Origin: JAVVHE01 sp038238915
GTDB taxonomy: Bacteria > Pseudomonadota > Alphaproteobacteria > Sphingomonadales > Sphingomonadaceae
Length of the DNA stretch: 64,000 nt
NCBI GenBank assembly: GCA_038238915.1
Contig: JBBSFH010000017.1
Coordinates: 1 to 64,000, forward strand
Direction: 5' to 3'
Under the pieces are notes generated by a model that made no database searches, had not been told where the DNA came from, and saw nothing but the letters and a program-made list of their open reading frames with translations. Shown one piece after another: positions 43,727 to 51,828 of this stretch; position 1 is the first letter of the stretch, and every line of letters starts with the position of its first letter. Position numbers and translations under genes: made by a program.

Positions 43727-44382
43727 AGGCGGCTGTGATCGTCTTCCCCGGCTCGAACTGCGACCGCGACGTCGCCGTCGCCCTCAAACAGGCAGGTGCC
43801 ACCGTCACCATGGCGTGGCACGCCGACGCCGAACTCTCCCGCCAAGACCTGATCGTCCTCCCCGGCGGCTTCGCACACGGCGATTATCTGCGCTGCGGCG
43901 CGATGGCCGCGCGCGCCCCCGCGATGGCGGCGGTGCGCGCGCACGCCGCGCGCGGGGGCCTGGTGCTCGGCTTGTGCAACGGCTTCCAGGTGTTGACCGA
44001 GGCGGGGCTGCTGCCGGGCGCGCTGCTGCGCAACGCCGGGCTGGCCTACGTCTGCCGCGACGTGATCCTCCACGCGGTCAACACCACCACCCCCTTCACG
44101 CGCGCCTACGCGGGCGCGGCGACGGTGCGCATCCCGGTCGGCCATCACGACGGCAACTATTTCGCGGACGAAGCCACGCTCGACCGGCTCGAAGGCGAGG
44201 GCCGCATCGCCTTCCGCTATGCGCCCGGAGACAACCCCAACGGCTCGGCGCGCGACATCGCGGGCGTGCTCAACGAAACCGGCAACGTGCTCGGCATGAT
44301 GCCCCACCCCGAGCGCCTGTCCGATCCCGCGCACGGCGGGACCGACGGGCGTCGGCTGTTCGAGGGATTGATGGCGGCCTAG
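43723..44382 (+). CDS. purQ: Phosphoribosylformylglycinamidine synthase glutaminase subunit PurQ
   Basis: A 219-residue class I glutamine amidotransferase. Catalytic Cys lies in GLVLGLCNGFQVL and the His-Glu pair in MMPHPER; FPGSNCDRDV is the amino-terminal signature. It releases ammonia for PurL. It is coupled to purS by ATGA. purL is not in the window. The TAG stop shares a CTAG with the stop of clpA. Confidence 0.94.
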   Translation: MKAAVIVFPGSNCDRDVAVALKQAGATVTMAWHADAELSRQDLIVLPGGFAHGDYLRCGAMAARAPAMAAVRAHAARGGLVLGLCNGFQVLTEAGLLPGALLRNAGLAYVCRDVILHAVNTTTPFTRAYAGAATVRIPVGHHDGNYFADEATLDRLEGEGRIAFRYAPGDNPNGSARDIAGVLNETGNVLGMMPHPERLSDPAHGGTDGRRLFEGLMAA

Positions 44383-46736
44383 GCCTCCACCGCCTCGTCG
44401 TCGGGCGCTTCGCTCGCGGCCTCCTCGCCCTTCTTGCGGCGCGCGGGCTTGGGCTTGGGCGCGGCGGGGGTGATCTCGAAGGCCAGCGCGTCGTCCTTCA
44501 GCTCCACGCGCACCTCGCCACCATTCACCAGCTTGCCGAACAACAGTTCCTCGGCGAGCGGCTGCTTGACCTTCTCCTGGATCAGCCGCCCCATCGGCCG
44601 CGCGCCGAACAGCCGGTCGTAACCGCGTTCGGTGAGCCAAGCCTTCGCCTCGTCGCTGAGCGTGATGTGCACCTCGCGGTCCGCCAGTTGCAGTTCGAGC
44701 TCGAGGATGAACTTCTCGACCACGCGCGCCACCATCGCGGGCGGCAGATAGTCGAACGCCACTACCGCATCCAGACGGTTGCGGAATTCGGGCGAGAACA
44801 TGCGTTTGATCGCCTCCGCATCGTCGCCTTCGCGCGCCATCGCGCCAAAGCCCACCGCCTCGCGCGCCATATCCGCCGCGCCCGCATTGGTCGTCATGAT
44901 CAGGATGACGTTCCTGAAGTCCACCGATTTGCCGTGGTGGTCGGTCAACTTGCCGTTATCCATCACCTGCAACAGGATATTGAACAGATCGGGGTGTGCC
45001 TTCTCGATTTCGTCCAATAACAGCACCGAGTGCGGATGCTGGTCGACCGCATCGGTCAGCAACCCCCCCTGATCGAAGCCGACATAGCCCGGAGGCGCGC
45101 CGATCAGGCGGCTGACCGAGTGGCGCTCCATATACTCGCTCATGTCGAAGCGCGTCAGCGGGATGCCCAGGATCGAAGCAAGTTGCTTGGCCACCTCGGT
45201 CTTGCCCACGCCCGTCGGCCCGCTGAATAGATAGTTCCCGATCGGCTTGACCGCATCACGCAGGCCGGCACGCGCGAGCTTGATGGCAGACGCCACCCGC
45301 TCGATCGCCTTGTCCTGCCCGAACACCACGCGCTTGAGATCGGCCTCCAAAGTCGCCAGCGCCGCCTTGTCGTCCGAGCTGACCGATTTGGGCGGAATAC
45401 GCGCGATCGTGGCAATCACCGCCTCGATCTCCTTTTGCGTAATGACCTTCTTGCGCTTCTTGATTTCGAGCAGCATCTGGCTTGCTCCCGCCTCGTCGAT
45501 CACGTCGATCGCCTTGTCGGGCAACTTGCGGTCACTGATGTAGCGCGCGCTCAGTTCCACCGCAGCCTTGATCGCCTCGGCCGTATATTTGAGTTTGTGA
45601 TGCTCTTCATAGTAAGGCCGCAGACCTTCCATGATCAGGATCGCATCCTCGATCGAAGGCTCGTTGACATCGATCTTCTGGAAGCGGCGCAGCAGCGCGC
45701 GATCCTTCTCGAAGTGGCTGCGAAACTCCTTGTAGGTCGTCGAGCCGATGCACCGGATCGCACCCGAACTCAGTGCGGGCTTCAACAGATTGGAAGCATC
45801 CATCGCCCCGCCCGAAGTCGCCCCCGCGCCGATCACCGTATGGATTTCATCGATGAACAGGATCGCGTGCGGCAGCTTCTCCAGTTCGGTGATGACGTTC
45901 TTCAGCCGCTCCTCGAAATCGCCGCGATAGCGCGTGCCCGCAAGCAAAGCACCCATGTCGAGTGAATAGATCACCGCGGGCTTGAGCACATCGGGCACGT
46001 CGCCCTCGATGATCTTGCGCGCCAGGCCTTCGGCGATCGCGGTCTTGCCCACTCCAGGCTCGCCCACATACAGCGGATTGTTCTTCGATCGGCGGCACAG
46101 GATCTGGATCGTCCGGTCGACCTCGGCGGTACGCCCGATCAACGGATCGACCTTCCCCAGCTTCGCCTTCTCGTTCAGGTTCACGGTGAACTGCTTGAGC
46201 GCGCTCTCGCCGCCCTTGCCCTGCTTGGCGCTCGGCTTCTCGCTCACATCCTCATCCTTGTCCGCGCCCTTGATCTGCCGCTGCTCACCCATGCCGGGCA
46301 CCTTGGCGATGCCGTGCGAGATGAACGAAACCGCATCGAGCCGCGTCATATCCTCCTGCTGGAGGAAATAGACCGCGTGGCTCTCGCGCTCGGAGAACAG
46401 CGCCACGAGCACGTTCGCCCCCGTCACCTCCTCGCGGCCGCTCGATTGCACATGCAGGATCGCGCGCTGCACCACGCGCTGGAAGCCCGCCGTGGGATTG
46501 GGATCGACCTGCTGATCCGCCTTCAGCGAACCCAGTTCGGTATCGAGATAGTGGGACACCGCCGTCGTCAGATCGTCGAGATCGACCGAGCAGGCACGCA
46601 TCACCGCGCTCGCGTGCGTGTCCGAGATCAGCGCGAACAGCAGGTGTTCGAGCGTGGCATATTCGTGGCGGCGCTTGGCGGATTCGGCCAGCGCGTTGTG
46701 GAGCGTGTGTTCGAGTTCGCGGGCGAAGGAGGGCAT
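44379..46736 (-). CDS. clpA: ATP-dependent Clp protease ATP-binding subunit ClpA
   Basis: A 785-residue Hsp100 unfoldase that feeds substrates into ClpP. Clp_N repeats cover about residues 1-150. AAA module 1 has GEPGVGKT and VIGAGATSGGAMDASN; AAA module 2 has SGPTGVGKT with LLLDEIEKAH. There is no ClpB-type coiled-coil insertion, and a carboxy-terminal Lys/Ala/Glu-rich tail follows. The ATG at 46736 has a GGAGAC site; an upstream ATG four codons earlier is less well placed. The adaptor gene clpS, often upstream, is not here; a DUF1192 gene is. Confidence 0.94.
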   Translation of the reverse strand: MPSFARELEHTLHNALAESAKRRHEYATLEHLLFALISDTHASAVMRACSVDLDDLTTAVSHYLDTELGSLKADQQVDPNPTAGFQRVVQRAILHVQSSGREEVTGANVLVALFSERESHAVYFLQQEDMTRLDAVSFISHGIAKVPGMGEQRQIKGADKDEDVSEKPSAKQGKGGESALKQFTVNLNEKAKLGKVDPLIGRTAEVDRTIQILCRRSKNNPLYVGEPGVGKTAIAEGLARKIIEGDVPDVLKPAVIYSLDMGALLAGTRYRGDFEERLKNVITELEKLPHAILFIDEIHTVIGAGATSGGAMDASNLLKPALSSGAIRCIGSTTYKEFRSHFEKDRALLRRFQKIDVNEPSIEDAILIMEGLRPYYEEHHKLKYTAEAIKAAVELSARYISDRKLPDKAIDVIDEAGASQMLLEIKKRKKVITQKEIEAVIATIARIPPKSVSSDDKAALATLEADLKRVVFGQDKAIERVASAIKLARAGLRDAVKPIGNYLFSGPTGVGKTEVAKQLASILGIPLTRFDMSEYMERHSVSRLIGAPPGYVGFDQGGLLTDAVDQHPHSVLLLDEIEKAHPDLFNILLQVMDNGKLTDHHGKSVDFRNVILIMTTNAGAADMAREAVGFGAMAREGDDAEAIKRMFSPEFRNRLDAVVAFDYLPPAMVARVVEKFILELELQLADREVHITLSDEAKAWLTERGYDRLFGARPMGRLIQEKVKQPLAEELLFGKLVNGGEVRVELKDDALAFEITPAAPKPKPARRKKGEEAASEAPDDEAVEA

Positions 46737-46832
46737 CGCAGTCTCCATGGCCGGGGGGCGGGGCGTCGCCCGGCTATGGTGCGAATGTCATCCTGCTTTG
46801 GGCGGCGCGCAAGCCCTTGACAGCGTTTGGGT

Positions 46833-47033
46833 CTAGCCGCGTCGGAACAGCGCGTCGGCGGCGGCGCGGGTGGTGCTGGCGGCGTCGCGCTTGGCGCGCG
46901 TGCGCAGCGTCTCGGCTTGCAATGCGGCGATCCGCGAATCGAGTTCGGCGACGCTCAGCGGATCGAGGTCTTGGCGTGCGAGCGCGGCGAGGGGATCGTC
47001 GCTGCGCGCGGGAAGGAGATCGTCGGCGTCCAC
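46833..47033 (-). CDS. DUF1192 family small protein
   Basis: A 66-residue acidic protein with the DUF1192 pattern: DPLAALARQDLDPLSVAELDSRIAAL followed by a helical Arg/Ala-rich end. It occurs throughout Alphaproteobacteria without a known function. It starts at a GTG with no ribosome binding site; a TATAAT box ends seven bases before it. It lies upstream of clpA on the same strand. Confidence 0.75.
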   Translation of the reverse strand: MDADDLLPARSDDPLAALARQDLDPLSVAELDSRIAALQAETLRTRAKRDAASTTRAAADALFRRG

Positions 47034-47039
47034 CGGCCC

Positions 47040-47045
47040 ATTATA
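47040..47045 (-). promoter_or_regulatory. TATAAT -10 element for a leaderless DUF1192 transcript
   Basis: The minus strand has an exact TATAAT here with six bases between it and the GTG start at 47033, so transcription would begin at the start codon. The -35 region at 17-base spacing (TGGATT) is weak. Confidence 0.35.
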
Positions 47046-47169
47046 GCGGTCGTGACCTGATCAATCCACACCGAACCACCTACGCTCTTGCATCACTGCT
47101 CTTGCAGCACCGGCGATTACCGCCCTATCTGCTAGCGTAAACAGCAAGCAAAAAGCGACCCTCGCGGCG

Positions 47170-47391
47170 ATGTTTGTCAACCCTGTCGCAAAGTCGCTCG
47201 CATGGAGCCGGATCGAGAACCTTATGGTCGGCATTGGATGTGTAGTGATCGAGGGCAAGGGCAGCCACGTCGGCTTCGTGCTCGGCGAGGATCGCTGGCC
47301 GACGGTGCGTCCGCATCCGCGCAAGGAGGCGAAACCGTATCAGATTCTCGAAGCGCGCGAGTTCCTCTCACGCAATGGAGTAACGTCTTGA
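47170..47391 (+). CDS. hicA: HicA-like mRNA interferase toxin
   Basis: A 73-residue protein with the HicA double-stranded-RNA-binding-like fold pattern. The catalytic His is in GKGSHVGFVLG, followed by the RPHPRKEAKPYQI stretch that matches the family's basic strand. It is paired with a HicB antitoxin gene that starts within its stop (TTGA). Genuine HicA proteins are 55-85 residues. A ribosome binding site is not obvious. Confidence 0.72.
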   Translation: MFVNPVAKSLAWSRIENLMVGIGCVVIEGKGSHVGFVLGEDRWPTVRPHPRKEAKPYQILEAREFLSRNGVTS

Positions 47392-47726
47392 GCGATGTGA
47401 TGTGCTACAAGGACTATTCGGCCCGCATCCGCTATTCGGACGAGGACGAGGCGTTCGTCGGTCGTGTAGCGGGTATCCGCGATATTGTGGGCTTTCACGG
47501 CGAGAGTATCGACGAACTGCGCAAGGCCTTCCACGAGGCGATCGATTTCTATCTGGAAATGAGCGAGCAGACCGGCCTCCCCCCCCAGCGCCCCTACTCC
47601 GGCCAGGTCATGTTCCGCATCCCGCCCGAGCTCCACGCACGCGCGGCGACCGCCGCCGAACTCGCGGGCAAGAGCCTCAACCAGTGGGCGACCGATGTGC
47701 TCGACCGGGCGACCGCGATCGCGTGA
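47388..47726 (+). CDS. hicB: HicB-like antitoxin
   Basis: A 112-residue antitoxin. The amino-terminal degenerate RNase H-like fold (YSARIRYSDEDEAFVGRVAGI, FHGESIDELRKAFHEAIDFYLE) is typical of HicB, and the carboxy-terminal FRIPPELHARAATAAELAGKSLNQW is a ribbon-helix-helix DNA-binding domain that would autorepress the operon. The TTG start has a GGAG eight bases upstream; an in-frame ATG at 47400 is an alternative. Confidence 0.85.
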   Translation: MSDVMCYKDYSARIRYSDEDEAFVGRVAGIRDIVGFHGESIDELRKAFHEAIDFYLEMSEQTGLPPQRPYSGQVMFRIPPELHARAATAAELAGKSLNQWATDVLDRATAIA

Positions 47727-47758
47727 CGGCCTGCCGCCCGCGCGGTAAGGCTCCGAGC

Positions 47759-48757
47759 ATGACACTCCCCACCACCATGCGCGCCATCGATCCCGCCGGA
47801 CACGGCGGCCCCGAAGTCCTTCAGCTCGTCGAGCGCCCCGTTCCCGCGCCCGCGCCGGGCGAGGTGCTGATCCGCGTCCATGCGGCCGGCGTGAACCGGC
47901 CCGATATCCTCCAGCGCAAGGGCCGCTACCCGATGCCGCCCGGCGCGCCCACCATCCCCGGGCTCGAGGTGGCGGGCGAGATCGTCGCGCTCGGTGAAGG
48001 CGTGCACCGCTGGCAGGGCGGCGAGAAAGTGACCGCGCTGCTGATCGGCGGGGGCTATGCAGACTATGCAACCGCGCCCGAGGGACAGTGCCTGCCCATT
48101 CCCGGCGCACTCACCATGATCGAGGCCGCGAGCCTCCCAGAAACGCATTTCACCGTCTGGAAAAACCTGATCGAGGGCGGCAAGCTGCGCGCGGGCGAGA
48201 TCGCGCTCGTCCACGGCGGCACATCGGGCATCGGCGTCACCGCGATCCAGGTGGGGCGCGCGATGGGGGCGAGGATCATCGTCACCGTGGGCTCGGCGGC
48301 GAAGGCGCGCGCGGCGGTTGAACTCGGGGCCGAGGCGGCGATCGATTACTCCACCCAGGATTTCGTCACCGAAGTCGAACGGCTGACCGGGGGCAAAGGG
48401 GTGGACATCGTGCTCGATATGATCTCGGCCGATTACATCCCCCGCAACCTCGTCTGCCTTGCGCCCGGCGGCCGCCACGTCTCGATTGCAACGCAGCACG
48501 GCCAGAAAGCCGAGGTCGATATCGGCCTGATCATGCGAAAAGGCCTCCACATGACCGGCTCGATGCTGCGCCCGCAGCCCGTCGCGGTCAAAGCCGCGAT
48601 CGCGCGCCAGCTCGAACGCGAGGTATGGCCTTTGATCGCAAGCGGCGGAGTGCGCGCGGTGATCGATCGCACCTACAAACTTGGCGAGGCCGCCGGTGCG
48701 CACGCGCGCATGGAAGCATCCACCCACGTCGGCAAGATCGTTTTGGAGGTGATATGA
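47759..48757 (+). CDS. NAD(P)H quinone oxidoreductase, zeta-crystallin family
   Basis: A 332-residue zinc-free medium-chain dehydrogenase of the QOR/PIG3 type. Motifs: AGVNRPDILQRKGRYP, the nucleotide site VHGGTSGIGVTAIQ (variant of AxxGxxG), and EVDIGLIMRKGLHMTGS. It reduces quinones or alkenals with NADPH. The stop overlaps the start of the GST-like gene (ATGA), so the two form an operon that fits electrophile detoxification. Confidence 0.87.
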   Translation: MTLPTTMRAIDPAGHGGPEVLQLVERPVPAPAPGEVLIRVHAAGVNRPDILQRKGRYPMPPGAPTIPGLEVAGEIVALGEGVHRWQGGEKVTALLIGGGYADYATAPEGQCLPIPGALTMIEAASLPETHFTVWKNLIEGGKLRAGEIALVHGGTSGIGVTAIQVGRAMGARIIVTVGSAAKARAAVELGAEAAIDYSTQDFVTEVERLTGGKGVDIVLDMISADYIPRNLVCLAPGGRHVSIATQHGQKAEVDIGLIMRKGLHMTGSMLRPQPVAVKAAIARQLEREVWPLIASGGVRAVIDRTYKLGEAAGAHARMEASTHVGKIVLEVI

Positions 48758-49371
48758 GCCTGATCCTGCATGAATTCGCCGCGAGCGGGAACTGCTACAA
48801 AATCCGCCTGCTGCTCGCCCATCTCGGCCGCGCCTACGAACGGCGCGAATATGATATCCTGAAAGGCGAGACGCGCACGCCGGAATTCCTGGCGAACATC
48901 AACAGCAACGGCCGAATCCCGGTGTTGCAGGACGGCGATCACTTCCTCCCCGAAAGCAACGCCGCGCTGTGGTATCTGGCCGATGGCACGCACTTCATGC
49001 CGCACGATGCCTTCACGCGCGCGGATACTTTGCGATGGCTGTTCTGGGAGCAGTATAACCACGAGCCTAACATCGCCACGCTGCGCTATTGGGCGACTTA
49101 CGGCGGTGGCTGGAATGTCCAGCCCGAGGCCAAGCGCGTGCAGATCCCCGCCAAGCAGGCTGCGGGCGAGGAGGCGCTGGCGATTATGGAATCGCACCTC
49201 AAGGGCCGCGCGTGGATGACGGGCACCGCGTTCGGCATCGCGGACATCGCGCTCTACGCCTACACGCATGTCGCGGCCGATGGCGGCTTCGATCTGGCGC
49301 GCTATCCGCATATCCAGGGCTGGCTGGCCCGCGTCGCGGACATGCCCGGCCACATCCCGATCGACAGCTGA
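48754..49371 (+). CDS. Glutathione S-transferase family protein
   Basis: A 205-residue GST. The thioredoxin-like domain (1-80) has SGNCYKIRLLLAHLG and GRIPVLQDGDHFLPESNAALWYL with the cis-Pro and the glutathione-binding Glu-Ser. The helical domain includes FGIADIALYAYTHVA. A GGAGG site precedes the ATG, which overlaps the quinone reductase stop. A REP-like half unit follows its stop. Confidence 0.88.
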   Translation: MSLILHEFAASGNCYKIRLLLAHLGRAYERREYDILKGETRTPEFLANINSNGRIPVLQDGDHFLPESNAALWYLADGTHFMPHDAFTRADTLRWLFWEQYNHEPNIATLRYWATYGGGWNVQPEAKRVQIPAKQAAGEEALAIMESHLKGRAWMTGTAFGIADIALYAYTHVAADGGFDLARYPHIQGWLARVADMPGHIPIDS

Positions 49372-49412
49372 TCCTCCCCCTCTGGGGGAGGTGCCCGAAG
49401 GGCGGAGGGGGC
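49372..49412. repeat. REP-like single repeat unit after the GST gene
   Basis: One forward unit: an inner hairpin (CCTCCCCC/GGGGGAGG) then CCCGAAGGGC and GGAGGGGG. It starts directly after the stop codon and could fold as a transcript-stabilising hairpin. Confidence 0.85.
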
Positions 49413-49853
49413 GGGGTGGGCCAACGCTTAAGCCATAGGCACCCGATCTTTACCCAATTTCCCTTCCACTGTAGGAACCGATATGGTTCACCACTGCCAA
49501 GCCCCCCGCGCGCTAGGCGGCGCGCGGACGGGTGAGATGGCGGGGCTGCTTCCTGGTGGCCTCAGCTCGGTAGGGATCATGTGGGTGGGGACGCAATAAG
49601 TCCGGCCAGGGCTCAAACATTTTCGTTTCCCGCGCGGTCGCCCCGCGCGGGGCAGCGAACCGGCATCCCTGGCAACGAGCGCCAGGGCGTCCCATCACCC
49701 CCCCATGCTGCGGTTCACGACCTAGTAAACGGCCCGCCGCCTTGGACCGCGAAGCATCGTGAACGAACCGCCGTCGGCCCCGACCGGGGTCGGCCAAGCG
49801 CCCGAACCCTCCCCGCGCACGCGAGTGCGCGGCGGAGGGCGAAGGCGCGCGAG
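49413..49853. other. Intergenic region between two GST-like genes
   Basis: About 440 bases. A short leftward frame of about 60 codons (49513-49692, beginning MGRPGARCQGCRF after a G-rich stretch) is the only gene-like element. It has no family match I know and average codon use, so it is not called as a gene. Confidence 0.35.
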
Positions 49854-50510
49854 CTATGCCGCGTCCCCCTCCACCGCGATCCAGTCCGCGCGCGCGGCGC
49901 CCTCGATCTCGATCGCGCGGATGACGGCGGGCCGGTCGAGCATCCGCCACACATGCTTCGTCCACGCCTCGTGCGCGCGCATGTCGAAGCCCAGCTTGCG
50001 TGCCCAGCGATAGAAGACGAACGGATAGCCATCCGCGACGCTGAACCCATCGAGCGATGCCCATTCGGACGCCGCGAACATCGCCTCGATCTCGGCGAAA
50101 TACCCTTCGAGCGACGCGCGCGCGGTCGTCTTCGCAGCGTCGATCGGCCCCCCTTCGCCGACATAGCGTTCGGGGCGGAAGATGTGCGCGAAGCTGGTGT
50201 GGACGGTGCCGCTGAAGAACGACAGCAGCTGGCGCACAAAGGCGCGGCCCGTCAGCGTCTCGGGGATCAGGCGCGCTTCGGGGAAGCGCTCGGCGATGTA
50301 GCTCAGGATCGCGGGGTTCTCGGTGATCACATGCCCGTCCGCCATCAGCGCGGGGACGCGGCCGTGCGGGTTGATCTTCAGATATTCAGGCGCGCGCTGC
50401 TCCTGCGCGGCGAAATCGATGCGATGCGGCGTATAGTCCGCGCCCGCCTCCTGCATGGCGATCTGGGTCGCGAGGCTGCACGAACCGGGGGCGTAGTAGA
50501 GGGTGAGCAT
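49854..50510 (-). CDS. Glutathione S-transferase family protein
   Basis: A 218-residue GST of the bacterial beta/theta-like type. YYAPGSCSLATQIAMQEAG places the family's Ser/Cys near residue 10, and GRVPALMADGHVITENPAILSYI is the glutathione site with Glu-Asn. AGGAGA precedes the ATG. It follows the aldo/keto reductase gene on the same strand, separated by a pair of REP-like repeats. Confidence 0.88.
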   Translation of the reverse strand: MLTLYYAPGSCSLATQIAMQEAGADYTPHRIDFAAQEQRAPEYLKINPHGRVPALMADGHVITENPAILSYIAERFPEARLIPETLTGRAFVRQLLSFFSGTVHTSFAHIFRPERYVGEGGPIDAAKTTARASLEGYFAEIEAMFAASEWASLDGFSVADGYPFVFYRWARKLGFDMRAHEAWTKHVWRMLDRPAVIRAIEIEGAARADWIAVEGDAA

Positions 50511-50537
50511 AGGCGTGGTCTCCTGAAGTAAGAATAT

Positions 50538-50632
50538 TCCTCCCCGCCGGGGGAGGTGGCGCGAAGCGCCGGAGGGGGTGCCGGGCGCCGAGACCCCCTC
50601 CGCCCCTCGGGCACCTCCCCCGAGGGGGAGGA
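50538..50632. repeat. Two REP-like repeat units, facing each other
   Basis: A forward unit (about 50538-50578, CCTCCCCGCCGGGGGAGG, GCGCGAAGCGC, GGAGGGGG) and a reversed unit (about 50593-50632, CCCCCTCCGCCC, GGGCACC, CCTCCCCCGAGGGGGAGG). The pair lies between the stop of the aldo/keto reductase gene and the GST start. Confidence 0.85.
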
Positions 50633-50638
50633 TAAGGA

Positions 50639-51685
50639 TTAGCGCGTCTGCGCGGCCAGTTGGTCCCGCCGGCCCTTGCCCTGGAATTCGAGCATGAAGC
50701 CCGGATATTCCGCGGGCAACCGGCTCGCCTCGTCCAGTGACGCCAGTTGGTCAGCGGCAAGCGAAACTTCGGTCGCCCCGATATTGTCTTCGAGCTGATC
50801 GAGCCGCTTCGCACCGACGATCACGCTCGTCACCACCGGCTGGTGCAGCAGCCACGCGATCGCGATGCGCGCAACCGAGACGCCGTGGGCGTGCGCGATG
50901 GGTCGCATCGCCTCGATCACCCTGTCGCCGCGCGCAAGGTCGATCGGGGGGAAATCGAACTTGGTCCGCCGACTATCCCCCACGTCCGCGCCGCCCGAAT
51001 ATTTGCCCGAGAGGAAACCACCCGCGAGCGGGCTCCACACCATCAGGCCGACGCCCTCGCTTTGCAGCAGCGGCACGATCTCGCGCTCGAGATCGCGGCC
51101 CGCGAGCGTGTAATAGGCCTGGAGCGAGGCGAACCGGTGCAGGCCCAGCCGCTCGGACGTGCCCAGCGCCTTCATAATCTGCCACGCAGCCCAGTTGCTC
51201 ACGCCGATGTAGCGGACGTGGCCATGCTGCACCAGGGTATCGAGCGCGCGCAGGCTTTCCTCGATCGGGGTCGCGGGATCGAAGCCGTGGACCTGGTAGA
51301 GATCGATGTGATCGAGCTGCAGGCGCTTGAGGCTCGCGTGGCACGCCTCGATCAGGTGGTAGCGCGATAGTCCGCGCTGGTTGGGAAGGCTGTCCCCCAT
51401 CGGGCCGAACGCCTTGGTGGCGATCACCACCGAATCGCGTGCGACGCCGAGCGCCTTGATCGCGCGACCGGTGATCTCTTCGGAAATGCCGTTCGAATAG
51501 ACGTCGGCGGTGTCGATGAAATTGATCCCCGCATCGAGTGCGGCCTTGAACAGCGGATCGGCACCTTCCTGCGGCAACGCGCCCATCGCCGCCCACGGGC
51601 CTTTTTCGCCGCCGCCAAACGTCATCGTGCCGAGGCAGAGTTCGGACACGAAGAGGCCGGTGCGGCCGAGGGTTTTATAACGCAT
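50639..51685 (-). CDS. Aldo/keto reductase
   Basis: A 348-residue NADPH-dependent TIM-barrel reductase. Catalytic residues are visible: Asp and Tyr in DTADVYSNG, Lys in VIATKAFGP and His in LYQVHGFDP; the cofactor end is SVIVGAKRLDQLEDN. It reduces aldehydes or ketones. A GGAGG site is seven bases before the ATG at 51685, and the frame upstream of it is not homologous. The stop lies at the edge of a REP-like repeat. Confidence 0.9.
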   Translation of the reverse strand: MRYKTLGRTGLFVSELCLGTMTFGGGEKGPWAAMGALPQEGADPLFKAALDAGINFIDTADVYSNGISEEITGRAIKALGVARDSVVIATKAFGPMGDSLPNQRGLSRYHLIEACHASLKRLQLDHIDLYQVHGFDPATPIEESLRALDTLVQHGHVRYIGVSNWAAWQIMKALGTSERLGLHRFASLQAYYTLAGRDLEREIVPLLQSEGVGLMVWSPLAGGFLSGKYSGGADVGDSRRTKFDFPPIDLARGDRVIEAMRPIAHAHGVSVARIAIAWLLHQPVVTSVIVGAKRLDQLEDNIGATEVSLAADQLASLDEASRLPAEYPGFMLEFQGKGRRDQLAAQTR

Positions 51686-51828
51686 GTCGGGTCCTCCGGG
51701 GGACGGCTTATCTATTTCGCGGCAACGCTTTTGCGAGGTGTTCGGCACCGGTCCGGCAAAATCGGTTACCGTCCGCGATCGTGCCCCCACCCCTTGGGCG
51801 CATGCGCGCGGGCTGCTACTTGGGCGCG

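Noticed and set aside
49513..49692. Short leftward frame of about 60 codons (CQGCRF motif)
   Set aside because: It has a G-rich upstream stretch but no family match and unremarkable codon use.
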